Assembly (NCBI RefSeq): GCF_026151205.1
Contig: NW_026971981.1
Span: 1-11,510, forward strand
Reading direction: 5' to 3'
DNA length: 11,510 nt
From: Bolinopsis microptera
Lineage: Eukaryota > Ctenophora > Tentaculata > Lobata > Bolinopsidae
Shown in pieces: positions 1-7,043 of this stretch. Numbering within the stretch: position 1 is the stretch's first letter; each line of letters begins with the position of its first letter. The position numbers and the translations under genes were made by a program. Below the pieces are notes generated by a model. It was not told where the DNA came from, ran no database searches, and was given only the letters and a program-made list of their open reading frames with translations.

Positions 1-1
1 G

Positions 2-349
2 AAAAGTTTGGACGGGACATACACAAAGATGTTGCGTATGGTGCTGGGTATCTCATGGAAGGACAAGGTCAGCAATATAACTTTGTATGGTAGCCTCCCA
101 AGGCTGTCAAACAAGTTACGAAGCAGGAGATTAAAAATGGCGGGACACTGCATCCGACATCCTGAGCTACTTGCCAGTGATTTAGTCTTATGGGAACCTA
201 CGCACGGTAGAGCACAGCAAGGCCGACCAAGACAAAGCTACTTGTCTATGTTACTGAAGGAAGTTGGGACAAACTCTAAAGAGGAACTGCGAACCCTGAT
301 GCGGGACAGGGATATATGGAGGGGGTTTTCTGGCGTAGATCGGACTTAG
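2..349 (+). CDS. C-terminal end of an RTE-like LINE polyprotein (partial, 5' end outside window)
   Basis: The frame is open from the left edge to a TAG stop at 347-349, with no breaks in about 115 codons. It reads KSLDGTYTKMLRMVLGISWKD, then an LYGSLPRLS segment, then RSRRLKMAGHCIRHPE, SDLVLWEP and GRAQQGRPRQSYLSML, and near the end LMRDRDIWRGF. This order (a basic RRLK-AGH-R patch, LVLWEP, a G-RGRP-type motif, then an L-RDR-W end) is the usual tail after the thumb of RTE-like APE-type LINE proteins. The tail follows the RT domain and its function is poorly known. The RT and endonuclease parts, if present, lie left of the window, so the true start cannot be chosen. It differs clearly from the tail of the LINE at 3192-8017, so it is another subfamily. 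The family assignment is from recognition. Confidence 0.8.
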   Translation, partial: KSLDGTYTKMLRMVLGISWKDKVSNITLYGSLPRLSNKLRSRRLKMAGHCIRHPELLASDLVLWEPTHGRAQQGRPRQSYLSMLLKEVGTNSKEELRTLMRDRDIWRGFSGVDRT

Positions 350-357
350 CTCCGACA

Positions 358-381
358 TAGTAGTAGTAGTAGTAGTAGTAG
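358..381 (+). repeat. (TAG)8 microsatellite, LINE 3' terminus
   Basis: Eight perfect TAG units begin 8 bases after the stop codon of the LINE fragment. RTE-type LINEs characteristically end in a short simple repeat instead of poly(A), and the position directly behind the stop fits a 3' terminus with almost no UTR. Confidence 0.8.
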
Positions 382-566
382 TGGAACCAGTGCTGTAAGT
401 TTGCAAGGTATGTGGACTAAGTGGGTCGAGAGTACTCAACTTGAGAGTGGGTGTTGAGAATCCTCAACTAAACTAAAGATAATGACATCCAGAAGATGAG
501 GCAGTAGAGTGAGTGGTAGAGGCTGAAGGAGAAGAAATGTCACAAGGAGAAGGGTAGGGAGAGCAC
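382..566. other. No recognised feature
   Basis: Purine-rich, unassigned sequence lies between two LINE 3' ends that face each other. I see no coding frame with family resemblance and no clear repeat. It may be the old target sequence of both insertions. Confidence 0.5.
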
Positions 567-865
567 TATAATAATAATCTTTATGATAGTTCACCAATGG
601 AAATTTGTGCTAGAGAGCGGAAGGCAGTGATGCTGTTATCACTATCATCTCTTAAGATAGACCAGCATGGTTGGTCATTAGAGGAGTGCTCCTGCAGGGT
701 TTCCCTGTAAGAGCAGCTGCACAGTGGACAGTAGAAGATTCTATGGTAATTGGTGTCCAATACATTACAATTTGGACACTGAGGATATAACCTTGGTATC
801 TGTGCTTCTGCTTGAGTAGCGAGGAAATAATTGTTTGCTCCTTTCATCAATGTACTGCGTCGAAC
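567..865 (-). pseudogene. 3' end of a 5'-truncated LINE with CCHC knuckle and ATT tail
   Basis: On the minus strand a frame runs from about 865 to a TAA stop at 581-583. It carries CPNC, then YHRIFYC, giving C-x2-C-x7-H-x4-C (residues 25-41 counted from 850), followed by a Cys-rich CPLCSCSYRET stretch. A knuckle of this kind sits at the extreme C-terminus of many Jockey/CR1/R2-group LINE polyproteins. The stop is followed at once by AGATTATTATTATA, a typical LINE simple-repeat tail, which sets the 3' terminus near 567. Only about 95 codons remain, and upstream a TAA at 866-868 closes the frame, as in a 5'-truncated insertion. Clade uncertain: the knuckle alone does not tell CR1-like from R2-like. 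Confidence 0.5.
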
Positions 866-873
866 TTACTGCG

Positions 874-939
874 CCTGATTTACCGCAAACCCCAATTTAC
901 TGCTGTGTTTCTTTTCCCCAAATTCCACAGTAAATCAGG
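874..939. repeat. Inverted repeat, 10-bp perfect arms
   Basis: CCTGATTTAC (874-883) is matched by GTAAATCAGG (930-939) around a 46-base spacer that itself holds two related CCCCAA-rich blocks. It could be the end of a small fold-back element or chance in AT-rich DNA. No target duplication was found. Confidence 0.4.
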
Positions 940-957
940 GTTTTACGGAAAGTGTGT

Positions 958-1099
958 CAAACAGTATTATATATACATTCAATTTAATCAAGTGATGCAA
1001 TTGGCAGAGCACAATCAAATTTTTAGTGTTGCAATTGGCAGAGCAAAATTCATTGCTACCAATAATTTTTTCAAAAAATTTTTTAACAAAACACATGAT
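958..1099 (-). repeat. 3' UTR of the REL-like retroelement, copy A
   Basis: The minus-strand sequence just after the stop of the 1100-1684 fragment is shared with 2937-3074. Common blocks are the motif TGCAATTGGCAGAGC, a TTGGTAGCA block and a final AATGTATA(TA)TAAT stretch. In this copy TGCAATTGGCAGAGC occurs twice (996-1010 and 1030-1044). The other copy has it once (2971-2985), so a short tandem duplication or a deletion has occurred. Homology fades beyond about 958, which I take as the element's 3' end. Confidence 0.65.
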
Positions 1100-1684
1100 C
1101 TACTCCATTATAGGGGCAGGGATGAGCTTGTATGAGACTTCTGATAGCTGAATCTCACGTTTGGTGTCCACCTTCTTTCCTTGGTACCCTCGTAGAGCAA
1201 CAAGAGTTGTTCTCAACATTGCAAATCTTATCCTTGTTCTCACATGTCTTACTACATCACAGTACCTTTCCTTCCTTTTTCTTGCAATGAGGTCTGTTAC
1301 TCTGTTGACGAACTGCTTACACTCTTTAGACATTCCTCCAGATGTGAAGAATACAGCCGGGGTGAAGGTAGCCTTCTCCACATTCAACACTCTCTCCAAG
1401 TACTTGTCCTTCTTCTCGTTCTCGTTCTCTTCGTATACTTCTTGAAGAGTTTTTGTCCTGTTTGATTATAAGCAATTGGGGTGTGAAACCCTTATGTCAA
1501 GAAAGGTCTTATCAAATGGAGTCCAAACTCCTCTAGCAGATACATCAAGCCGAACTTGGTCACCTGTTATAGTCTTGGGGTTGAGGCAGTCACCCTCATT
1601 TACCTTCTGTAGCTGGGGTTGAACTTTTACATCATGACATACCTCACGAAGCTCAATGTTATCCAGAAGCTGAACTGCCTCCAT
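1100..1684 (-). pseudogene. C-terminal domain of REL-like retroelement polyprotein, copy A
   Basis: One frame runs from 1684 down to a stop at 1100-1102, broken by a single in-frame TAA at 1466-1468 just after the codons for HPNCL. Order of motifs: REVCHDVKVQPQLQ, VRLDVSARGVW, FLDIRVSHP, then (after the stop) a charged EENENEKKDKYLERV segment, FTPAVFFTSGGM, a helical stretch with RTRIRFAMLRTTLVALRGYQ, and SYKLIPAPIME at the end. The same motifs in the same order occur in the plus-strand copy at 11028-11510. The RLD-V and D-I-R-V pair, about 20 residues apart, resembles the acidic motifs of PD-(D/E)xK restriction-like endonucleases of R2-type LINEs, so this could be the DNA-cutting module. The upstream zinc knuckle is missing here. 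Seen: motifs and stop. Inferred: nuclease role. Retroelement origin comes from recognising a family common in invertebrate genomes. Confidence 0.7.
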
Positions 1685-1858
1685 GAGGCGTTGGGACTAC
1701 CACAAGCAATGCTATCGACTACACTAAAAGCTTATCTACTAAAACATATCAGGACGGATCAAGAAAACAACAATTACAAGAAACCAACAATTTTATTTAG
1801 TATCAATTAAAACAAACAAAAATAAATTTTACATATAACTATCACGACCTTTAGTCCG

Positions 1859-1949
1859 TTTCAAAACGGAGGCTTATAAATATTATTATATTATGATTGT
1901 AAAATAAAGGATAAAATTTTAAATTTGTTTCACTAAAAATTTGTTTCAC
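1859..1949 (-). mobile_element. 91-bp internally deleted derivative of the 3192-8017 LINE
   Basis: Read on the minus strand, 1949-1887 matches 3192-3253 (the first 62 bases of the LINE) with one extra T, and 1893-1859 is a perfect 35-base match to 7983-8017 (the LINE 3' end). The two parts overlap at TAATATA, which is also the sequence at 3247-3253 and 7983-7989. The unit therefore equals the two extremities of the LINE joined at a 7-base microhomology with the whole body absent. It could also be an independent short element sharing both ends. No target duplication is visible. Confidence 0.65.
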
Positions 1950-2073
1950 AATAAAATTATGTACACAAATTTATGTTTGATTATTTGTTTGCAATAATTT
2001 TATTTCAACACTTGATCCCTGTTCAGACATCTCTTTGGGGCAATAGCATTTCCATTTCAGATATGTGCAAATA
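1950..2073. other. AT-rich spacer, no recognised feature
   Basis: This sequence lies between the LINE derivative and the left terminus of the 753-bp transposon. I see no coding content or repeat shared with the rest of the window. Confidence 0.4.
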
Positions 2074-2826
2074 GTAGAGGCTCTTACGGGCAAAAAGACG
2101 TGTTTTCTGCTACGAGTTTAGAGACCTAACCGCTAATTGGACACAATATTATGATGTCTAAGGATCGATAATATGTAAAGAAGCAATAAGATCACATTAT
2201 TTTCTATTTGGTGTGAAAATATGATCTAGAACATAATCTCGCTGAGTTATAGCTGTTTGAAATTTATGATGAACGCGCGGGTGCCAATTGATAACAACTA
2301 AATGCTTTTGCGCGTAGTGCGCGTCGAAAATTTGGCAAAAACGCTTGCGGAGTGACAATATTCAAACTTCGATAAAGTATATGAAGTGGGTGCTTCTCGG
2401 AAAGGAAAAATTTAGGCGAACACGATGAAACTATTTTTGGGTTGATTTAATACAACTGCAAAAAATTATTCAAACTTCAAGCAAAAAAGTCAAAATTTTT
2501 ACCACTTTTTTGGATTTTTACCCCAGAAAAAATAGATAAGAGGGATTTGTTTTATTTTTATACCATCTTGTGCGGCTGTCTTTCAGCTATCTCCATGCAA
2601 ATTTTGCCGACATGCCAACAAAATTAACTTGCTCAAAATATCAAAAAACATGGTTTTTTGGCCTATTTTTGGCCCAAAAATCGGTTTTTTGCGATTTTAA
2701 CCCAGAAAAATCAGTCCAATCATCTTGAAACTACTTTTAATCGATTCTACGGTCAAAAATACGTCTAGTAAGGTGTATCTGGGGTCCCTAGCGTATTGAG
2801 CAGACAATGCCCGTAAGAGCCTCTAC
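2074..2826. mobile_element. 753-bp non-autonomous TIR DNA transposon (MITE-like), copy 1
   Basis: The left end GTAGAGGCTCTTACGGGCA (2074-2092) is repeated perfectly in inverse orientation at 2808-2826. Both ends are flanked by TA (2072-2073 and 2827-2828), so the match is 21 bases when TA is counted. A TA target duplication would suit a Tc1/mariner-type element, but TA may simply belong to the terminus. No reading frame resembles a transposase, so it would depend on one encoded elsewhere. The interior is AT-rich with T and A runs in its right half. The left ~325 bases recur at 9067-9505, which shows it is a repeated family. Superfamily unresolved. Confidence 0.85.
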
Positions 2827-2828
2827 TA

Positions 2829-2936
2829 AAAAGGGCGCAGTATTGAGTATATAATAGTAACTTTGATGTTTATCGAACGTAGGATATTGTAATTGCAGTT
2901 TTATACTATTTTACCCAAACTTAAAATTTTTAACTT
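2829..2936. other. Unassigned AT-rich spacer
   Basis: No feature recognised between the transposon's right end and the REL-like 3' fragment B. Confidence 0.4.
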
Positions 2937-3150
2937 TTACTGTTATTATACATTAAATTAAATCAATTGATGCAATTGGCAGAGCGCAAAACACAGGTAA
3001 TGCAGAAATTGTCCAGCGCACTGCTACCAATATTCAGTTAAATCAAAAAAGATCAACAATCAAATATATATACATCAAGCCATCATAGAGACAGGGATAA
3101 AGTTGTAATTTAACACAGTTTGTGTTTTCTTTAGTCTCTTTGTTGTTTGT
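2937..3150 (-). pseudogene. 3' fragment of REL-like retroelement, copy B (last ~20 codons plus 3' UTR)
   Basis: On the minus strand a TGA stop lies at 3075-3077, preceded by codons for LNYNFIPVSMMA. This aligns with the SYKLIPAPIME end of copy A (1100-1684). After the stop the 3' UTR follows copy A through the TTGGTAGCA and TGCAATTGGCAGAGC (2971-2985) blocks to about 2937. Coding similarity fades above about 3131 and an unrelated shared repeat begins near 3155, so this is a strongly 5'-truncated copy, the usual outcome of target-primed reverse transcription. It has the same orientation as copy A but is clearly diverged from it, so it is a separate insertion and not a recent local duplication. 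Confidence 0.6.
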
Positions 3151-3169
3151 AGCGCGATGCACTACTGGG

Positions 3170-3191
3170 CCCACAGGAGGGGTGCAAAGAA
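3170..3191 (-). repeat. Short repeat shared with 8654-8680
   Basis: The 22 bases directly before the LINE 5' end are inversely repeated at 8654-8680, with five additional bases in the latter. The nearby GATGCACTACTGGGCC (3156-3171) also resembles AATGCACCACTGGGCC in the dispersed core family at 8654-10057, so the LINE appears to have inserted into or beside a member of that family. Confidence 0.5.
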
Positions 3192-3620
3192 GTGAAACAA
3201 ATTTTAGTGAAACAAATTTAAAATTTTATCCTTTATTTTACAATCATAATATATTGGTGGTTAAGGGGTTTTCCAAACTCCAGGGGCTCGTGAAGTGTCT
3301 TACACAACCTCTCCGAGCCCAAGATCCGTAGTGCGTGGTGAAGAGCCACACCCTTCTTGAGGTGCCACTGTTAAGCTTAGTAGCCTGTTCTGGGTGATTC
3401 CAGTTAAAACAGGTGAACGGTAACAGAACACTGCGGCTCTAGACCAGTACAGGTCGAAAAATATAACCGGGACATCTGTCTCGTTAGGACTGCATGCAGT
3501 TCATCGGGTGCGAAGGGCCAGCATCCCTTCCACCTCAAATAACAATGCTACTGAAACAACACACACATCAAATGGACGGAGTGCTACTTCCATGCCAATT
3601 CAAGGACGGATGGTTCCAGC
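3192..3620 (+). other. LINE 5' UTR
   Basis: Non-coding sequence lies ahead of the endonuclease ATG. The first 62 bases hold a tandem GTGAAACAAATTTTA-type duplication and match the mini-element at 1859-1949. From 3254 the composition becomes GC-richer. GGGCTCG (3284-3290) and CGAGCCC (3314-3320) can pair as a 7-bp stem around a GTGT/ACAC hairpin. In the endonuclease frame the nearest upstream stop is TGA at 3552-3554, with no ATG before 3621. An internal promoter is expected for such an element, but I cannot point to one. Confidence 0.6.
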
Positions 3621-4629
3621 ATGACGGAGGCTGGGCAAAGCCTACGGGACCCCAGTCGCCTGATGAGAAGAGGGGGTACTCGTCATCCGACCAGATTTAT
3701 TAGTCAACAGATCATCCATGTTGACCCTGCTTCCAACAAATCCAATCCAGTAAATTATTGCAAACAGTTTTTACGTTTTGGAACATGGAACGTTCTATCT
3801 CTTGTCAGCTCATCTACACAGCTCTACCAACTTAGTAAAAACATTGATCAGTACAGATTGGATCTTTTGGGGATCACCGAGACTCACATGCCTGGATCTG
3901 GCACCACTCTACTGGACAATGGCAGTCTACTCATCCATTCCGGTAGAGTCGACGGGATCAAGAGACAGGGAGTCGGTCTCAGTCTTTCAAAACGAATCAG
4001 AAACTCCCTGATATCGTTCACTCCCACATCGGAGCGGGTTTTAACTGCTAGGCTGCATAGTAAGCAAATCAACATCTCTGTTGTTGTGGCCTATGCTCCA
4101 ACTGAGGGTGCAGAGGAGAGTGAGAAAGATAAGTTTTATAGGACACTCACAGATACATTTGATGGGCTACCTCGTCACGATATCAAGTTACTGCTCGGCG
4201 ATTTTAATGCAAAAGTAACATCAGGCAGATATGGAAGTGAAGCGGTCATCGGTGGGGAATCACTCCATAGCTCATCAAATGACAACGGGACAAGACTTGT
4301 GGATTTCTGTGCGACGAACCAGCTTGTCATCGGGGGAACTCTCTTCGAGCACAAGAACATTCACAAGGGAACATGGCGGTCCCCCAACGGGCTCACCGTC
4401 AATCAGATAGATCATATCTGCATTGGAAAGCGGTTTCGTCAGTCACTTTTTGATGTTAGGGTATGTCGCGGGGCAGACATCGGCTCCGATCATTATCTGG
4501 TTCTAGGACTGCTGAAAATCAAACTTCAGTCAGTGACAAAGATCAACGCCAACAGGCCCAATGTGCCTGCCATTGAGCGCCTGAGGGATAGTAATACGGT
4601 TTTAGAGTACAATGTGGCTCTTCAAAAAA
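3621..4629 (+). pseudogene. LINE APE-type endonuclease domain
   Basis: Starting at ATG 3621, about 336 codons form an exonuclease-endonuclease-phosphatase domain at roughly residues 53-300. Visible motifs: FGTWNVLSL (53-61), LLGITETHM with the catalytic-type Glu (82-90), VVAYAPT (155-161), LLGDFNAK (191-198), a DNGTRLVDFC stretch (221-230), NQIDHI (261-266) and GSDHYLV (288-294). These cover the metal-binding and catalytic positions of APE-like LINE nucleases, which nick the target strand that primes reverse transcription; all look intact. It resembles the BovB/RTE endonuclease family often annotated as craniofacial development protein 2-like. The frame continues nonsensically to 4781, because a shift at the A6 run 4624-4629 moves the real coding sequence into the next frame. 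The start is the first ATG after an in-frame stop at 3552-3554. Confidence 0.85.
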
Positions 4630-4630
4630 C

Positions 4631-4908
4631 CGATTTGCAAGTCTGGATAGTGAGGTCGACCTCGAGGATATGTGGCGTAATCTCAGTCAGACCGTCACTG
4701 ATGTCTCACTGGAGGTACTATGCAAAAGACCCCGGAAGGCAAAGGAGCAACACCTGTCACGGAAGACCAAGGATTTATTGACTCAGCGGGCACAGTTTAA
4801 GCGCAAAGACCCAAACTCGGACACTAACAGGTCAGAGTATTCTAAACTTAATAAGTTAGTCAAGAAAAGCAGCAAGCTAGACGACAATAACTGGGCAGTA
4901 GCTCAGTT
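4631..4908 (+). pseudogene. LINE linker between endonuclease and RT (second frame)
   Basis: After the A6 run the coding sense continues in another frame: RFASLDSEVDLEDMWRNLSQ, TVTDVSLEVL, then the basic KRPRKAKEQHLSRKTKDLL and KLNKLVKKSSKLDDN. Such a helical, Lys/Arg-rich connector commonly joins the nuclease to the RT in RTE/CR1-type proteins and may contact nucleic acid. Reading through gives WAVAQLE and a TAG at 4913-4915, but the RT frame picks up at VATDLEEAASKG from 4912, so a second small indel lies around 4905-4912. No start codon is expected because this is the middle of a polyprotein. Confidence 0.7.
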
Positions 4909-4911
4909 AGA

Positions 4912-5874
4912 GTAGCTACTGATCTTGAGGAAGCAGCGAGCAAAGGTCAGCAGCGTGAGGGATGGGCAAAGATCAAGAAGATCTCTGGTAAGAACAAGAA
5001 GCCTCAAGCATCTTGTGTCCGGGACAAGGACGGTAGGAAGATCACGGATCCCCAACAGCAGAGGGATAGGTGGAAGGAGCACTTTACTGAACTTCTGAAC
5101 CCCCCATCATCAAGTGTCAACCTTGCCGACCTTGATACAGTACCACCCCAACCCCACTTTAACTCTCTCTCTTGTTCGGATGGACCACCCACCAGAGACG
5201 AGATTAGTTATTCCCTGACAAAGCTTAAGAACAACAAAAGCCCAGGAGTGGACGGGATAACTAACGAGCAACTGAAGTATGGTGCGAGTGCTCTAGTTGA
5301 TCAACTAGAGTGTCTATTCAAGAAAGTGTGGGAAGAAGAGACTGTTCCTGAAGATTGGTTAAAGGGTGTGATCATTGTTATTGGGAAGAAAGGAGACACT
5401 TCAGTCTGCGGGAACAACAGAGGGATCACATTAAGGTCTACAGCATCCAAGCTTTTTCAGATGATTCTTCTTAAGCGGTTACATGCTGGTATGGAGTGTC
5501 TCCTCAGGGAGAATCAGTGCGGATTTAGACAGAACCGCTCATGTATTGATCAGATTTATTCTCTCCGAACTATTATTCATAACTGTCTTGAGTTTAACAT
5601 TCCTCTTTACATTAATTTTGTGGATTTCAAGGCAGCGTTCGATTCTATCAGAAGGGACTTTATTTGGTGCAGTATGAGACACTATGGGCTGCCTGAAAAA
5701 TATGTCAGAATATTTCAGTCATTTTTTGGGGGTACCATGAGTGCCGTGAGGGTTAATGGGGAGCTGACAGACTGGTTTGATGTTAACTCAGGCACAGGTC
5801 AGGGTGACATTCAAGCACCTCCTGTCTTTAATTTCTGCCTAAACTTTTCTGCATTTCTGGCTGAGACCAACAAG
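4912..5874 (+). pseudogene. LINE reverse transcriptase, N-terminal part (fingers to motif B)
   Basis: About 320 codons are open. Recognisable RT blocks: KNNKSPGVDGITNEQLKYG (5230-5286), EDWLKGVIIVIGKKGD with CGNNRGITLRSTASKLF, ENQCGFRQNRSCIDQI, motif A in INFVDFKAAFDS with the first catalytic Asp at 5623-5625, and motif B in SGTGQGDIQAPPVFNFCLN (5788-5844). This is the RVT_1 fold of non-LTR retrotransposons, which copies the element RNA onto nicked target DNA. The usual P in the G-x-x-QGDIxSP region is replaced by AP. The sense ends at ETNK (5863-5874), where a DNA transposon is inserted; translation into it gives PLSRF and a stop at 5890-5892. The rest of the RT resumes at 7044. Confidence 0.85.
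5867..5874 (+). repeat. 8-bp target site duplication, left copy
   Basis: CCAACAAG here recurs exactly at 7036-7043, bracketing the 1161-bp element. The next bases outward differ (A versus G), so the duplication is exactly 8 bp. Confidence 0.8.
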
Positions 5875-5955
5875 CCCCTATCAAGATTCTAAAAAAAGTG
5901 CGATGAGATTGGATTTTGACACTAGAAGTGCGATTTTCACGAAATGTACTCCCCA

Positions 5956-5975
5956 CCCCCCCCCCCCCCCCCCCC
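5956..5975 (+). repeat. Poly-C tract, C20
   Basis: Twenty consecutive C follow CCCCA, near the left end of the inserted transposon. The run length is likely to be unreliable in any assembly. Confidence 0.9.
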
Positions 5976-6144
5976 TCCAGCCTGCAAGATTTCTTGCCCC
6001 ACAAATTATTTTCTATTTAAAAAGATTTCGCGAGTCCCTTTGTAAGCGAAAAGTATGTCACTGTTATTGGATCCATAAATAACGAAAAATTTACGTGCGT
6101 ATTTTCATGAATTATATTATGTTACATATTGTAATCATGGTAAG

Positions 6145-6215
6145 CCTCACGTAGCACGATGGTTGATGGCGCGCTCGTCAAGCAGTTGACTCGGGTTCGA
6201 GTCTCGTCAGCGGTC
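6145..6215 (+). promoter_or_regulatory. tRNA-like block with Pol III A and B boxes (tRNA-derived SINE head or tRNA relic)
   Basis: TAGCACGATGG (6152-6162) resembles an A box, and GGTTCGAGTCT (6194-6204) is a near-perfect B box 31 bases downstream, as in tRNA genes. A hairpin GTCAA/TTGAC sits where the anticodon arm would be, but its loop is only 4 bases. The T arm pairs weakly and no 7-bp acceptor stem closes. It is therefore not a functional tRNA. It may be a SINE head captured by the transposon or a decayed tRNA. No Pol III T-run terminator follows nearby. Confidence 0.5.
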
Positions 6216-6619
6216 ATTCTTTTGGCAATTATTAATTATTTTACTAAAATTATCATCAGAGCACCTTGTAATATACGTTATCCGATAGATTATACTGTTC
6301 GTACTTCATCTAAAGAACTAAGAGACTGAGAAGACCGGCATTTAAGGATTTGTCCGGGAAAGGCCTCGTTCACACTGGAACATGTCAAATTATTGTAAAC
6401 GGAGTTATCTGGTAATGTTTGTTTTGTTTATGGCTAGAATTTAGAATGGAATCAATGTGATGAGGATCCAGAGTTAATTACCTGCTAGGATTAATAAGTC
6501 AGTTCTCCAGTTGAAGAGACCCTTTCTCAAACTTTTAATGAAGAAATATTCACTATGCCTATGGCAGTATCAAGTATATTCTGAGAAAGAATATAGCCAG
6601 GAATAGTACCTCCTTTAAT

Positions 6620-6646
6620 GGTAACCATGGTAACTATAGTAACCAC
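6620..6646 (+). repeat. 9-bp tandem triplicate
   Basis: GGTAACCAT, GGTAACTAT and AGTAACCAC lie head to tail within the inserted transposon. Minor. Confidence 0.5.
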
Positions 6647-7035
6647 TGTGAATCTTGATCTTATAACAACTAGTATCCTTTAAGACTTAGACAGTACAGT
6701 GAATAAACACGCTGAAAAGCGATGAAAATGCAAGCGCGCGACCGAATATGTAGTGCTGAAAGAGGGTGCCGAAATCTCGCGGAGAATCTCACGATATTGT
6801 GAGCCTAGCTATGAGATTTAAACGAAACTCGCAAAAATCTGGCAAAAATCTCGCGCGCGTTACGTCGAAGTTTTCACGCTATAAACAAGTGATAAAATAC
6901 ACGTTAAGAGTATAAAATACATGTTAAGTTCCTAATTCCCTCAACTTTTAAGTTAAACTTTTTCTGTTTCCTCATTTATTTACAAATTTTGTGCGATGAG
7001 TCCGGCTCGCAATCTCGCATAAATCTTGAGCTGGG

Positions 7036-7043
7036 CCAACAAG
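7036..7043 (+). repeat. 8-bp target site duplication, right copy
   Basis: CCAACAAG, identical to 5867-5874, at the right border of the inserted transposon. Confidence 0.8.

Larger units (their letters stand above)
5875..7035. mobile_element. 1161-bp non-autonomous DNA transposon inside the LINE RT
   Basis: Flanked by the 8-bp duplication CCAACAAG. The left end CCCCTATCAAGATT and the inverted right end CCCAGCTCAAGATT agree at 11 of 14 positions. Inside the ends a TGCGA/GATTG block recurs on both sides, and GTGCGATGAG is a direct repeat at 5898-5907 and 6991-7000. Eight-base duplications with short imperfect termini and subterminal repeats are typical of hAT-type elements, though P and Merlin types also make about 8. 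No transposase-like frame exists, so it is non-autonomous. Removing it plus one duplication joins codons for ETNK and IISQGAVLQ in frame. It holds a C20 run and a tRNA-like block. Confidence 0.8.

Noticed and set aside
812-1135. Plus-strand frame over the 850-1135 region as a gene
   Set aside because: It crosses the LINE remnant, the inverted repeat and the antisense 3' UTR of the REL-like copy, has no domain-like pattern, and is a chance open frame.
1887-3253. 62-bp inverted repeats (1887-1949 and 3192-3253) as termini of a 1.37-kb element
   Set aside because: Homology at 1887 continues into the LINE 3' end, while at 3253 it continues into the LINE 5' UTR, so the repeats are LINE 5' tips and not transposon termini.
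3284-3345. HDV-like self-cleaving ribozyme in the LINE 5' UTR
   Set aside because: A 7-bp P1-like stem and an internal hairpin exist, and such ribozymes are known in some LINE 5' ends. However, I could not find the GG/CC P1.1 pairing or a convincing P4 and catalytic C region, and the stem is not at the element's 5' boundary.
3654-3690. Hammerhead ribozyme suggested by CTGATGAG
   Set aside because: No matching GAAAC core or closing stems follow, and the bases lie in codons near the start of the endonuclease frame.
6145-6215. Functional tRNA gene
   Set aside because: Acceptor stem does not pair, the anticodon loop is 4 bases and there is no downstream T-run; kept only as a tRNA-like block.
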